Origin: Falsiroseomonas sp041690465
GTDB taxonomy: Bacteria > Pseudomonadota > Alphaproteobacteria > Acetobacterales > Acetobacteraceae
Reading direction: 5' to 3'
Assembly (NCBI RefSeq): GCF_041690465.1
Contig: NZ_JAWLHG010000004.1
Coordinates: 292,843 to 356,842 of the forward strand
DNA length: 64,000 nt
Below the pieces are notes generated by a model that saw only the letters and a list, made by a program, of their open reading frames with translations, ran no database searches and had not been told where the DNA came from. This document shows positions 42,510 to 50,971 of this stretch, in pieces. The first letter of the stretch is position 1. Every line of letters begins with the position of its first letter. A program made the translations under genes and the position numbers.

Positions 42510-43322
42510 TCATGCGGAGCGATCGGCCCTGCGGCCGATCGCGAAGGCTGCCAGCGAGATGGCGGTGGAGACCAGGATGATCACCACCGCCATGGCCGGC
42601 AGGTGTGGTGCGATTTCGTCCACCACCAGCAGCCAGAATAACACCGGGATGGTCCGGTCATGGCCGCTGACGAAGACGGTGCGGATGAACTCGTCGAAGG
42701 ATAGCGTAAAGGCGAACAACGCGGTCGCGATGATGGCCGGCCTCAGGATTGGCCAGACGACGTGGCGGAACACCTTCATCGGCGTTGCGCCGAGATCCAT
42801 CGCCGCCTCCTCAAGCGTGCGATCGAAGCCGTGCACACGCGGGTAGAGCGTCAGGAAGGCGAAGGGCAGCACGTAGTTGACATGCGCCACCAGCACCGTT
42901 GTCCAGAGGTCGGACCGGATTTCGAAGTAGCCGAAGAAGATCAGCAGCACCACGCCGCCGACGATGCCGGGCAGCAGCACCGGCAGCAGGATCAGGTTCA
43001 GTACCAGCGACTGGCCTCGCACGCCATGCCGGAATCCGAGCGCGAGCAACAGCGCCAGCGAGGTGGAGAGCACACCTGCCGCGGCACCGACCGCCATGGA
43101 ATTGCCGAAGGCCGCCAGCAGGTCCGAGGAGCCGATCACCTGCTCGTACCACTTCACCGTCGCGCCCCGCAGCGGGAAGCCTGTCGCCGTGCTGTCGTTG
43201 AAGGACAGCACCAGGATCACCAGCAGCGGCAGATAGAGGAACAGCAGGAAGGCGCCGGTATAGAGGCCGAGCGCCGCACGCCACCAGCGATATGGGTCGC
43301 GCGGGCGCGGGGCGGCGCTCAC
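42510..43322 (-). CDS. ABC transporter permease (PotC type)
   Basis: Inner-membrane permease of 270 residues. The first membrane helix (GAFLLFLYLPLLVILVLSF) ends in the family's SFND. The transport-domain EAA loop is EEAAMDLGATPMKVFRHVVWP, followed by SFDEFIRTVFVSG, a PotC signature. GTG 43322 overlaps the stop of the partner permease (GTGA). A longer N-terminus would run through that gene. Confidence 0.92.
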   Translation of the reverse strand: MSAAPRPRDPYRWWRAALGLYTGAFLLFLYLPLLVILVLSFNDSTATGFPLRGATVKWYEQVIGSSDLLAAFGNSMAVGAAAGVLSTSLALLLALGFRHGVRGQSLVLNLILLPVLLPGIVGGVVLLIFFGYFEIRSDLWTTVLVAHVNYVLPFAFLTLYPRVHGFDRTLEEAAMDLGATPMKVFRHVVWPILRPAIIATALFAFTLSFDEFIRTVFVSGHDRTIPVLFWLLVVDEIAPHLPAMAVVIILVSTAISLAAFAIGRRADRSA

Positions 43323-44215
43323 TTCTTCCCTCCGGTAAAGACCTCGGCAATGCCGATCCAGCGGCCCGCGACCAAAAGCAGCACACCGACAATCGCCACC
43401 AGCGTGACCGAAAGCGCGGCGCCGAGCGCCCAGTTGTTGTTGGACAGGAACTGCGACGCGATCATGTTGCCGAGCATGATGCCGGACGTACCGCCAAGCA
43501 GCCGTGGCGTGACATAGGCCGAGACCGCCAGCAGGAACACCATGATGCTGCCCGAAAGCACGCCCGGCCATGACAGCGGCAGCACGACGTGGCGGAACGT
43601 CTGCCACGGCCGCGCCCCGAGATCGGCCGAGGCCTCCAGCAGCTTCGGATCGATACGCCCGAGCGAGAGGTAGATCGGTAGCGTCATGAACAGCGTGTAG
43701 ACGTAGACGAGACCGAGGTAGACCGCGCCCTCGTTGTACAGCAGCCACTCGATCGGCGTCTCGACGACGCCGAGCGACATCAGCGACTGGTTTATGAGCC
43801 CGTTGCGCCCAAGGATCGGCAGCCACACGAAGGTGCGCACCACGTAGCTGATCCAGAACGGCACAAAGACAGCCACCAGGCAGATCGCCCGCCAAGCCCC
43901 GCGACGCGTCGCCAGGAACCATGCAAGCGGGTAGGAAAACACGAGTGAAAGCAGCGTGGTCAGCGCCGCCATCCTGAGCGTCTTGACGATCAGATCGAGA
44001 TAGAGGGGTTCCTCGACGATGCGCACATAGCTGTCGAAGACGAAATCGGGCGTGGTGCCGAAGATGGAGGAGCGCCAGAACGACACCGCAACCATGAACA
44101 TCACCGGCGCGAGGCCGAATACCAGCAGCCACGCCACGCCTGGCAGCATTAACCAGAACGGCTGGCCGATCGGCCGCACGCCGGGGAAGGGTCGGAGGCG
44201 CCGTTCGGCGGGCAT
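43319..44215 (-). CDS. ABC transporter permease (PotB type)
   Basis: Inner-membrane permease of 298 residues with six predicted membrane helices. PotB-like segments are VFVPFWISYVVRTFVW and the EAA loop LEASADLGARPWQTFRHVVLP, then SAYVTPRLLGG. It starts 3 bp after the hyuB stop, so transport and hydrolase genes share a transcript. Confidence 0.92.
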   Translation of the reverse strand: MPAERRLRPFPGVRPIGQPFWLMLPGVAWLLVFGLAPVMFMVAVSFWRSSIFGTTPDFVFDSYVRIVEEPLYLDLIVKTLRMAALTTLLSLVFSYPLAWFLATRRGAWRAICLVAVFVPFWISYVVRTFVWLPILGRNGLINQSLMSLGVVETPIEWLLYNEGAVYLGLVYVYTLFMTLPIYLSLGRIDPKLLEASADLGARPWQTFRHVVLPLSWPGVLSGSIMVFLLAVSAYVTPRLLGGTSGIMLGNMIASQFLSNNNWALGAALSVTLVAIVGVLLLVAGRWIGIAEVFTGGKK

Positions 44216-44218
44216 CGG

Positions 44219-45952
44219 TCAACCAGCTCCTGCCGCGCCGCGCAACGCGCGCGTCGCCGCCTCGTCCACCGCTGTCGCGCCGGGATCCAGCGCAACGCCA
44301 TAGTCGCGGCGGGCGGCTTCCACGCTCACCTTGCCTTCGCGCACATCGGCCAGCACCGCGGCAGGATCCCGCTGAAATGGCGCGCCATAACCACCGCCGC
44401 CGCCGAGTGTGAACTTCAGCCGGTCCCCGGCATGCAGCCGCCGATAGATGCCATGCTCGGCCGGCGCGCCATTCACCCACAGCCCGCCGCCACGCCCGGC
44501 CTGGCCGCCGACGCGGCCAGCGATCGGGAAGCTGCCGTCCTCAGTACGTCCGTTCAGCCGCACGGAGGTTTCGATGTAGCCGCCGAGCAGGTCGGCATCG
44601 AGCACCTCGAACTCGACCTCCTGGCCGAAGCCGCCGCGGAAGCGGCCCGGGCCGGCGCTGTCGGTCACCAACTCCTTGCGGCGATAGACGATCGGCGCCT
44701 CGCGCTCTGTCACCTCCACGGGGATGTTCGCGGTATTGTTCGGGAAGCAGAGGGTCGGCCAGCCATCCTGCCGCACGCTGCCGCCGAAGCCGCCGGAATG
44801 CTGCGAGATCGCGAGGAAGCTGCGCCCGTCCCGCCACCGGCCGTGCAGGTACATCTCGTTCGCCGGGCAGCCGCCATTGCCGCCGAGCACGGCCTCCGGC
44901 AGCACCTGTTCCAGCGCGCCGTAGATCACCTCCGGCAGCAGGTGGGAGATCATGGTGCGGCCCCAGGTCGAGGCCGGCGGGCGGCTGTTCACCGCCGTGC
45001 CCTCAGGCGCGACGATGGTAATGACACGCATGCAGCCGTCGTTGTTCGGCACCTCCGGGTCGAGCGCCAGCTTGATCGGGTAGGCACTGTAGGACCGCGT
45101 CATGTTGAGCGTGCAGTTCACCGCAGCACGCACCTCGCCGGAGGTGCCGGAGAAGTCGATCGTCACATGGTCGCCGGCGATGGTCAGCGCGACGCGGATC
45201 AGGATCTGCTCGCCGGTGACAGGCAGCGGCGGCAGAAGCGCTTCGCTGCGCCAGGTGCCCTTCGGCAGCCGCGCGATCCTGGCGCGCAGGCTGCGCTCGC
45301 TGCGCGCGGTGATCTCCGCGCCCAGCTCGCCCAGGTCCTCGAGGCCGGTCTCCTCCAGCATCGCCACCAGGCCGCGCGTGCAGACATTGTTGGCGACGAG
45401 TTGCGCACGAAGGTCGCCCAGAACCTTTTCCGGCACGCGGATATTGGCGCGGATGAACTGGAAGATCGCGTCGTTGAGCCGCCCACCCTCGTAGAGCTTC
45501 ATGATGGGGATCTTCAGCCCCTCCTCGTACATGTCCTTCGATTCCAGCGTGGACATGCGCCCGCCCATGTCGAGGTGATGGACGATGCAGAGGGTGAAGC
45601 CGACAATCTGCCCCTTGTGGAAGATCGGCGAGGCAACCGAGATGTCGATCAGGTGTCCGCTGGCAGCCCAGGGATCGTTGGTGATGATGACATCGCCCGG
45701 TTGCAGCGTTTCCGCCGGGAAGACCCTCAGGAAGTTTCGCATCACCTCCGGCACGATGCCGAGGAAGCCGGCGGTGGTGACGGTGGAATGCGCCAGCATG
45801 TCCGCGCGCGCGTCGAACACCGCGCAGCAGAAATCGTGGTACTCCTTGACAGAGGGCGTGTAGGCGGTGCGGATCAGGCCCTGCGCGGCCTCGTCCACGA
45901 TGGCAACCAGGCGGTTCCACAGCACCTGCACGGAGACGGCATCGAGGCGCAT
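44219..45952 (-). CDS. hyuB: Hydantoinase/oxoprolinase family protein, B subunit
   Basis: A 577-residue HyuB-family subunit. It shows EYHDFCCAVFDARADMLAH, GDVIITNDPWAASGHLID, the central FSGTSGEVRAAVNCT, GGNGGCPANEMY and the C-terminal FTLGGGGGYGAPFQRDP. Together with HyuA it makes an ATP-dependent amidohydrolase (N-methylhydantoinase, 5-oxoprolinase) or a related carboxylase. It starts 3 bp after the hyuA stop. Family is certain; the reaction is not. Confidence 0.92.
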   Translation of the reverse strand: MRLDAVSVQVLWNRLVAIVDEAAQGLIRTAYTPSVKEYHDFCCAVFDARADMLAHSTVTTAGFLGIVPEVMRNFLRVFPAETLQPGDVIITNDPWAASGHLIDISVASPIFHKGQIVGFTLCIVHHLDMGGRMSTLESKDMYEEGLKIPIMKLYEGGRLNDAIFQFIRANIRVPEKVLGDLRAQLVANNVCTRGLVAMLEETGLEDLGELGAEITARSERSLRARIARLPKGTWRSEALLPPLPVTGEQILIRVALTIAGDHVTIDFSGTSGEVRAAVNCTLNMTRSYSAYPIKLALDPEVPNNDGCMRVITIVAPEGTAVNSRPPASTWGRTMISHLLPEVIYGALEQVLPEAVLGGNGGCPANEMYLHGRWRDGRSFLAISQHSGGFGGSVRQDGWPTLCFPNNTANIPVEVTEREAPIVYRRKELVTDSAGPGRFRGGFGQEVEFEVLDADLLGGYIETSVRLNGRTEDGSFPIAGRVGGQAGRGGGLWVNGAPAEHGIYRRLHAGDRLKFTLGGGGGYGAPFQRDPAAVLADVREGKVSVEAARRDYGVALDPGATAVDEAATRALRGAAGAG

Positions 45953-45955
45953 CGC

Positions 45956-48043
45956 TCAGCCCTCCTCTGCCGCGCCGCGGGCGGCCAGGTCAATGATCAA
46001 TGCGCCGGATGCGTGCACGCGAAGCCTGTCGCCACGGGCGATCACGGTGGTGGATTCGCGCTCCTCGATGATGGCGGGACCGGTGATCACCTGGTCGAGC
46101 GCCAGGGTCTCGCGCCGGTACACCGGCGTCGGCTCGAAGCGCTCCGTATCGTGCTGCCAAGCCGGGCGGGAGGCGGAGGACACGCCCGGCGCGCCGGCGC
46201 GCGGCGCCGGAAGGTTCGGCGGGGGCTGCGATTGGCGGGCTTCCACCCGCAACGCAGCGATCTCGATCGGATTGTCGTCATCCACCTTGCCGTAGAGCGC
46301 CTCGTAGGCGGCGGTGAAGCTGGCCTCAAGGCGCTCCGCCAAGCCCGCATCCGCCTCGCCGGTGATCGGAATCTCCAGCGCGTGGTCCTGGCCGTGATAG
46401 CGTAGATCGGCGCTGCGACGGATCTCGGGCGTGGAATTCGGCGGCAGCAGCGCCATCGCTTCCCTCCTCAACTCGTCCAGCTCGTGCGCCACCGCGGCGA
46501 CGTCGAGCCCGATTACCCGGCGGTTCACCGGGCGGCTGCGCTCGAAGGCGATTGGCGCGGCGAGCAGCCCGAGCGAGGACATCACGCCCGCCAGCGGCGG
46601 CACCACCACGCGCGCGCAGCCCAACCTTCGCGCCAACCCCACCGCATGCACCGGGCCCGCCCCGCCTGTGACCACCAGCGCGAGCGAGGCGGGCGACTTG
46701 CCCTTGTCCGCGACGTAGACGCGCCCGGCCGCCGCCATGGTCTCGTTGACGATGGCGTGGATGCCGGCCGCCGCGCGCGGCATGTCGAGCCCTGCGGGTT
46801 CCGCGACACGCGCCGTGATCGCAGCCTCCGCGCGCCCGCGGTCCAACTGCATGTCGCCGCCAAGGAAGAAAGCCGGATTCAGGTAGCCGAGGGCCAGGTC
46901 GGCATCGGTCACGGTCGGCGCCTCGCCGCCTAGGCCGTAGCAGGCCGGCGCAGGGTCGGAGCCCGCACTTTCCGGTCCCACGCGGATAAGGCCCAGATCG
47001 TCCACTCGTGCGATGGAGCCTCCGCCCGCGCCGATCTCCAGCAGGTCGTAGACCGGCACGGCGACAGGCATGCCGCTGCCCGCCTTGAAGCGGTGCACGC
47101 GGTCCACCTCGAAGTGCCGCGTCCGGGCGGCACGGCCTTCCTCGACCAGGCAGAGCTTGGCGGTGGTGCCGCCCATATCGAAGGCGAGCAGCGAGGACAG
47201 GCCGAGCCGCCCGCCGAAGTAGATGGCCGCCTCCACGCCGGCCGCCGGTCCGCTTTCGACGATTCGCACCGGGAAGCGCTTTGCCGTCTCCGCCGTCGCC
47301 GTGCCGCCATTCGACAGCATCATGAACAGCGGTCGCGCATAGCCCTGCCGGGCAAGGCCATCGGAAAGACGATCCAAATAGCTCGCGGTCAGACGCTTTA
47401 CGTAGGCATCGACCACGGTGGTCGAACTGCGCTCATATTCCTTCGGCTCGGGATGGACCGCATGCGAGAGCGACAACTCTGCGCGCGGCAATTCCTCCGC
47501 CAGGATCTCCGCGATGCGCTGCTCATGGGCGGGATTCGCATAGGCATGCAGCAGGCAGACGGCCACCGCCTCCACGCCCTCGGCACGGAAGAGGCGCGCG
47601 GCATCGCGCACATCCGCTTCCGCCAGCGCCTCCAGCACACGGCCATCGGCCAGCACGCGTTCGCGCACGCCGATGCGGAGATGGCGCGGCACGAGCGGCT
47701 CGGGGTAGCGGATGAACATGTCGAACAGGTCGTAACGGACCTCGCGCCGCATCTCGATCACGTCGCGGAATCCCGCGGTGGTGATCAGCGCCGTGCGTGC
47801 GCCGCGCCGCGTCAGGATCGCGTTGGTTACCAGCGTCGTCGCATGGATCACGCCGGCCGCTGCGGCCAGGAAAGACGGGCGCTGCGCCGCCAGTGCGGCG
47901 ATGCCGCGGAACACCGCCTCCTCCGGCGCGTGAGGCGTCGTCAACACCTTGGCCGCCAGCACGTCGCCGCCCGCCGCGTCCACCAGGACGAAGTCGGTGA
48001 AGGTGCCGCCGATATCGATGCCGAGCCTGTGGCCTGCCGTCAT
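45956..48043 (-). CDS. hyuA: Hydantoinase/oxoprolinase family protein, A subunit
   Basis: A 695-residue ATP-binding HyuA subunit. The N-terminal LGIDIGGTFTDFVLVD is the actin-like phosphate-1 motif, LLAFDMGGTTAKLCLVEEG the phosphate-2 region, and VVTGGAGPVHAVGLARRLG the adenosine motif. The ATG at 48043 was chosen because it places the phosphate-1 motif near the N-terminus as in relatives. It is the first gene of a seven-gene operon (hyuA, hyuB, two permeases, binding protein, ATPase, isomerase). Divergent from an epimerase gene by 131 bp. Confidence 0.92.
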   Translation of the reverse strand: MTAGHRLGIDIGGTFTDFVLVDAAGGDVLAAKVLTTPHAPEEAVFRGIAALAAQRPSFLAAAAGVIHATTLVTNAILTRRGARTALITTAGFRDVIEMRREVRYDLFDMFIRYPEPLVPRHLRIGVRERVLADGRVLEALAEADVRDAARLFRAEGVEAVAVCLLHAYANPAHEQRIAEILAEELPRAELSLSHAVHPEPKEYERSSTTVVDAYVKRLTASYLDRLSDGLARQGYARPLFMMLSNGGTATAETAKRFPVRIVESGPAAGVEAAIYFGGRLGLSSLLAFDMGGTTAKLCLVEEGRAARTRHFEVDRVHRFKAGSGMPVAVPVYDLLEIGAGGGSIARVDDLGLIRVGPESAGSDPAPACYGLGGEAPTVTDADLALGYLNPAFFLGGDMQLDRGRAEAAITARVAEPAGLDMPRAAAGIHAIVNETMAAAGRVYVADKGKSPASLALVVTGGAGPVHAVGLARRLGCARVVVPPLAGVMSSLGLLAAPIAFERSRPVNRRVIGLDVAAVAHELDELRREAMALLPPNSTPEIRRSADLRYHGQDHALEIPITGEADAGLAERLEASFTAAYEALYGKVDDDNPIEIAALRVEARQSQPPPNLPAPRAGAPGVSSASRPAWQHDTERFEPTPVYRRETLALDQVITGPAIIEERESTTVIARGDRLRVHASGALIIDLAARGAAEEG

Positions 48044-48174
48044 GCCTGCGCCGTCGCTGTGCTGGTTCGGGACTGGACGCGGGCGGGCAGCGGTGCAGGA
48101 TCGGCACCGCCGGCCAATGCCGCAGGGAGACACGCCATGCCCGATCCGAAGATCGCCACGAGGGGAAAGGTCCG

Positions 48175-49143
48175 ATGAGCGTACTCGTGGTCGGCGCCAG
48201 CGGCTTCGTGGGGCTCGCCCTCGTCGAGCACCTTCTGGCGCGTGGCGATGCCGTGGTCGCGGCGGATATCGAGGCCCCGCCGCCGCGCGCCGCGCGCGAA
48301 CTGCCGGCGCTGCCCGGCCGGCTGCTCGCTGTCGAGCGGCTGGACGTGACGGACGCCGAGGCCTACGCCGCGCTCGTCGCCCGCCACCGGCCGCGCGCCA
48401 TCGTGCATCTCGCCGCGATGACGCCGCTCGGCCGCGTGCCGCCCTCGCTCGCGCGGCGCACCGCGGAGGTCAACGTGCTCGGGCCGCTCAATGCGGTCGT
48501 TGCCGCCGAGGCGCTGCCGGGGTGCTTCCTCGTCGCCACCTCCTCCGGCTCGGTGTTCGGCGCGGCCGGCTTCGATGCGCCGGTGCTCGACGCCACCATC
48601 CGCCCCGATCCGCGCACGCCTTACGGCGTCGCAAAGTTGGCCGGCGAGCGGATGAGCCTGCTCGCCGCCGCGGAAGGCGGCGTGCCGATCGCCGTCGTGC
48701 GGCTCTCCTCCGTGTTCGGGCGGTGGGAGCGCGCCACCCCCGCGCGCCCCGTCGCCTCGCCGCTGCTGCGCCTGACGGAACGCGCGCTCGCCGGGCAGCG
48801 GGCGGTGGTCGCGGATGCGGGACCGCGCGACTTCATCTACTCCGTGGATGTCGCCGCCGGGCTGGCGAGCCTGGTGGATCACGCCAAGCCGGCCGCGCAG
48901 CCGCTGCACCTCGCCCCCGGGATCGTCTGGTCGCTGGCCGATTGGTGCGCCGGCCTGGCGCGCCATGTGCCGGGCTTCACCTGGAAGCTCGATCGCGCCG
49001 ACCCCGAGGGCGAATCCGCATCGAATGGCCGGGCGCCGATGGAGACCGAAGCGCTCGCCGCGCTCACCGGCTTCCGCGCGAACTTCGACATGGAGCGCGC
49101 GATGGAGGATGACCTCGCCTGGCGGCGCGCCGCGAGCGACTGA
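48175..49143 (+). CDS. NAD-dependent epimerase/dehydratase family protein (extended SDR)
   Basis: A 322-residue extended short-chain dehydrogenase. The Rossmann motif is VLVVGASGFVGLALVEHL, HLAAMTPLG follows, and the catalytic Tyr-Lys pair is in PYGVAKLAGE with the Ser in TSSGSVFG. It resembles sugar- or sugar-acid-dehydrogenase members (uronate or erythronate type) more than UDP-sugar epimerases, but the substrate is not readable. It stands alone, preceded by GAGGGGAAAGG, and converges with the lyase gene with a 23-bp gap. Confidence 0.85.
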   Translation: MSVLVVGASGFVGLALVEHLLARGDAVVAADIEAPPPRAARELPALPGRLLAVERLDVTDAEAYAALVARHRPRAIVHLAAMTPLGRVPPSLARRTAEVNVLGPLNAVVAAEALPGCFLVATSSGSVFGAAGFDAPVLDATIRPDPRTPYGVAKLAGERMSLLAAAEGGVPIAVVRLSSVFGRWERATPARPVASPLLRLTERALAGQRAVVADAGPRDFIYSVDVAAGLASLVDHAKPAAQPLHLAPGIVWSLADWCAGLARHVPGFTWKLDRADPEGESASNGRAPMETEALAALTGFRANFDMERAMEDDLAWRRAASD

Positions 49144-49166
49144 GCCGCGCTGCGCCACCGCGGGCA

Positions 49167-50063
49167 TCACGCCTCCCCCCTGGCCCAGCGTGCTTCCGCT
49201 TCCATCAGCGCGACCGTCCCCACCACGCCGTCGCGCAAGGCTGAGGGCGCCATTCGCGCCGCCATGCTTCGTCCATCGCCGTCGCGAAGCACGGCGGCGA
49301 AGGCCGCGTCCATCGCCGCGATCGCGGCGCGCTGCGCATCGCCGGGATAGATGACGATCGCGAATCCAAGCGCGGCGAGCCGCGAAGGCGGCAGCGGCAG
49401 GCCGTGCGCGCTCATGCTGGCGTTCAGCAGCTGCGGCACGCCGGGCAGCGCCGCCGCCGCCGCCTCGATCGCCGCCGCATCCTCCAGCCCTTCCACGAAG
49501 GCGATGTCGGCCCCCGCGGCGAGATAGGCGCGCATCCGCGCCAGCGCCGCATCGAGCCCTTCCGGCTTCACCGCATCGGTGCGCGCGATGATCAACGGCC
49601 CACCGCCCGCTTCCTCGACCGTCGCGCGGGCGGCGCGCAGCCGTGCCAGCATCTCCGCCTGCGGCACCACCGCAACGCCTTCAAGCAGGCCGCAGCGCTT
49701 CGGAAAGGGCTGGTCCTCGATGTGCAGCGCGGCGACGCCGAGCCGCGCATAGCGCCGCACCGCGTGTGCCAGGTTGAGCAGCCCGCCATAGCCGGTGTCG
49801 GCATCGGCGATCACCGGCGCGTTGCCCGCACCCTCCACGATCTCGCAGACGCGCGCTTCCATCTCCGCGAGGCCGATGATGCCGAGATCGGGCTGGCCCG
49901 CCGCGCGGGCGATCGCGCCACCGCTCGCATGCAGCGCGGCTGCGCCTGCGCGGATCGCAAGCCGGGCCGAGAGCCCATCCCACACGCCAGGCGCCAGCAC
50001 CGGCAGGCCGTCCGCGCTGGCCGCCATCAAGCTGCGCAACCTGTCCGCGGCCGCGAAGGCCAT
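49167..50063 (-). CDS. Isocitrate lyase/PEP mutase superfamily lyase
   Basis: A 298-residue TIM-barrel enzyme of the ICL/PEPM superfamily. The metal-binding IADADTGYGG lies at about 85-94 and HIEDQPFPKRCG at about 114-125. Cys124 is kept in the KRCG loop; PEP mutases lack this Cys, so a C-C bond lyase (methylisocitrate, dimethylmalate or citramalate type) is more likely. The usual His after KRCG is Leu126, which is atypical. It is divergent from the IclR-hydratase-Bug operon. Confidence 0.87.
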   Translation of the reverse strand: MAFAAADRLRSLMAASADGLPVLAPGVWDGLSARLAIRAGAAALHASGGAIARAAGQPDLGIIGLAEMEARVCEIVEGAGNAPVIADADTGYGGLLNLAHAVRRYARLGVAALHIEDQPFPKRCGLLEGVAVVPQAEMLARLRAARATVEEAGGGPLIIARTDAVKPEGLDAALARMRAYLAAGADIAFVEGLEDAAAIEAAAAALPGVPQLLNASMSAHGLPLPPSRLAALGFAIVIYPGDAQRAAIAAMDAAFAAVLRDGDGRSMAARMAPSALRDGVVGTVALMEAEARWARGEA

Positions 50064-50110
50064 CGCCTCGTCCGCCCCTTCTCCTGGTGCCCTGTACCGC
50101 CCACCGCCTG

Positions 50111-50120
50111 CCCCCCCCCC
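50111..50120. repeat. C10 homopolymer in the lyase/IclR divergent promoter gap
   Basis: Ten consecutive C on the plus strand lie 47 bp upstream of the lyase start and about 72 bp upstream of the proposed IclR start. Such tracts are slippage-prone. If translation of IclR began at the upstream GTG (50087), the tract would be inside the coding frame. Confidence 0.6.
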
Positions 50121-50191
50121 GGCTTGATCGCCGGGGCGGTGTTCGGTATTTCGAACACTGTCCGGAAACGAGACTGAAGGGGAGGTCGAGG

Positions 50192-50971
50192 CTGGTCAAG
50201 TCCGCCACCAGGGCGCTGGATGTGCTGGAACTGCTCGCTGCCCGGCCGGAGGCGATGTCCCATGGCGACATCGCGCGCGCGCTGCGCATCCCGAAGAGCA
50301 GCCTCACCGACCTGCTCGCCACGCTGGAACAGCGCCACTACGTCGCGCGCGAGGGCAGCGGGACCGCGGAACGGATCCGCCTCGGCCCCGCCGTGCTTGG
50401 CCTTGCCGGCGTGCTGCTGCGCCGCACCGACGTGACGCGGCTGGCGCAGCCAGTGGTGGCGGCGCTGATGACCCGCACCGGCGAATCCGCCGCACTCGTG
50501 GTGCGCCAGGGCACCGAGGTCGTCGTGGTCTGCAAGGAGAACTGCAACCACCCGATCCTCTACTCGCTGCAGCTGGGCGAGCGCGGGCCGGTGAACGCCT
50601 CTGCGGGTGGCAAGGCCATCCTGGGCCTGATGCCGGCCGCGGAGGTCGAGACCATCCTCGCCGCCGGGCCGCTGCCGCGGCTGACGCCGCGCACCGTGAC
50701 GGATCCAGCCGCGCTGAAGCGCGAACTCGCCGCAGTCGCGCGCGAGGGCATCGCCTACAGCCGTGAGGAAATGATCGAGGGAATCGTCGCCATGGGCCAT
50801 GCCGTGCTGGACGCCACCGGGCGACCCTGCGCAGGACTTTCGGTCGGCGTGCCGAAGGTGCGCTTCACCCGCGAGAAGGAGAAGCTGCTCGCCGAAGCGC
50901 TGCGCGCTGCGGCGGCCGACATCTCCGCCATGCTGGGCTGGCGCGGCGAGTTGAGGAGGGCAGCCGCATGA
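50192..50971 (+). CDS. IclR family transcriptional regulator
   Basis: A 259-residue regulator. The helix-turn-helix region is VKSATRALDVLELLA with MSHGDIARALRIPKSSLTDLL. The C-terminal effector domain includes GETVVVVCKENCNHP-like VVVVCKENCNHPI, GKAILGLMPAAEVE and GIAYSREEMIEGIVAMG. No ATG, GTG or TTG starts the conserved part. A CTG at 50192 sits 6 nt after a strong AAGGGGAGG and gives the expected length. The in-frame GTG at 50087 would add 35 residues of low-quality sequence. The stop overlaps the hydratase start (ATGA). Confidence 0.87.
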   Translation: MVKSATRALDVLELLAARPEAMSHGDIARALRIPKSSLTDLLATLEQRHYVAREGSGTAERIRLGPAVLGLAGVLLRRTDVTRLAQPVVAALMTRTGESAALVVRQGTEVVVVCKENCNHPILYSLQLGERGPVNASAGGKAILGLMPAAEVETILAAGPLPRLTPRTVTDPAALKRELAAVAREGIAYSREEMIEGIVAMGHAVLDATGRPCAGLSVGVPKVRFTREKEKLLAEALRAAAADISAMLGWRGELRRAAA

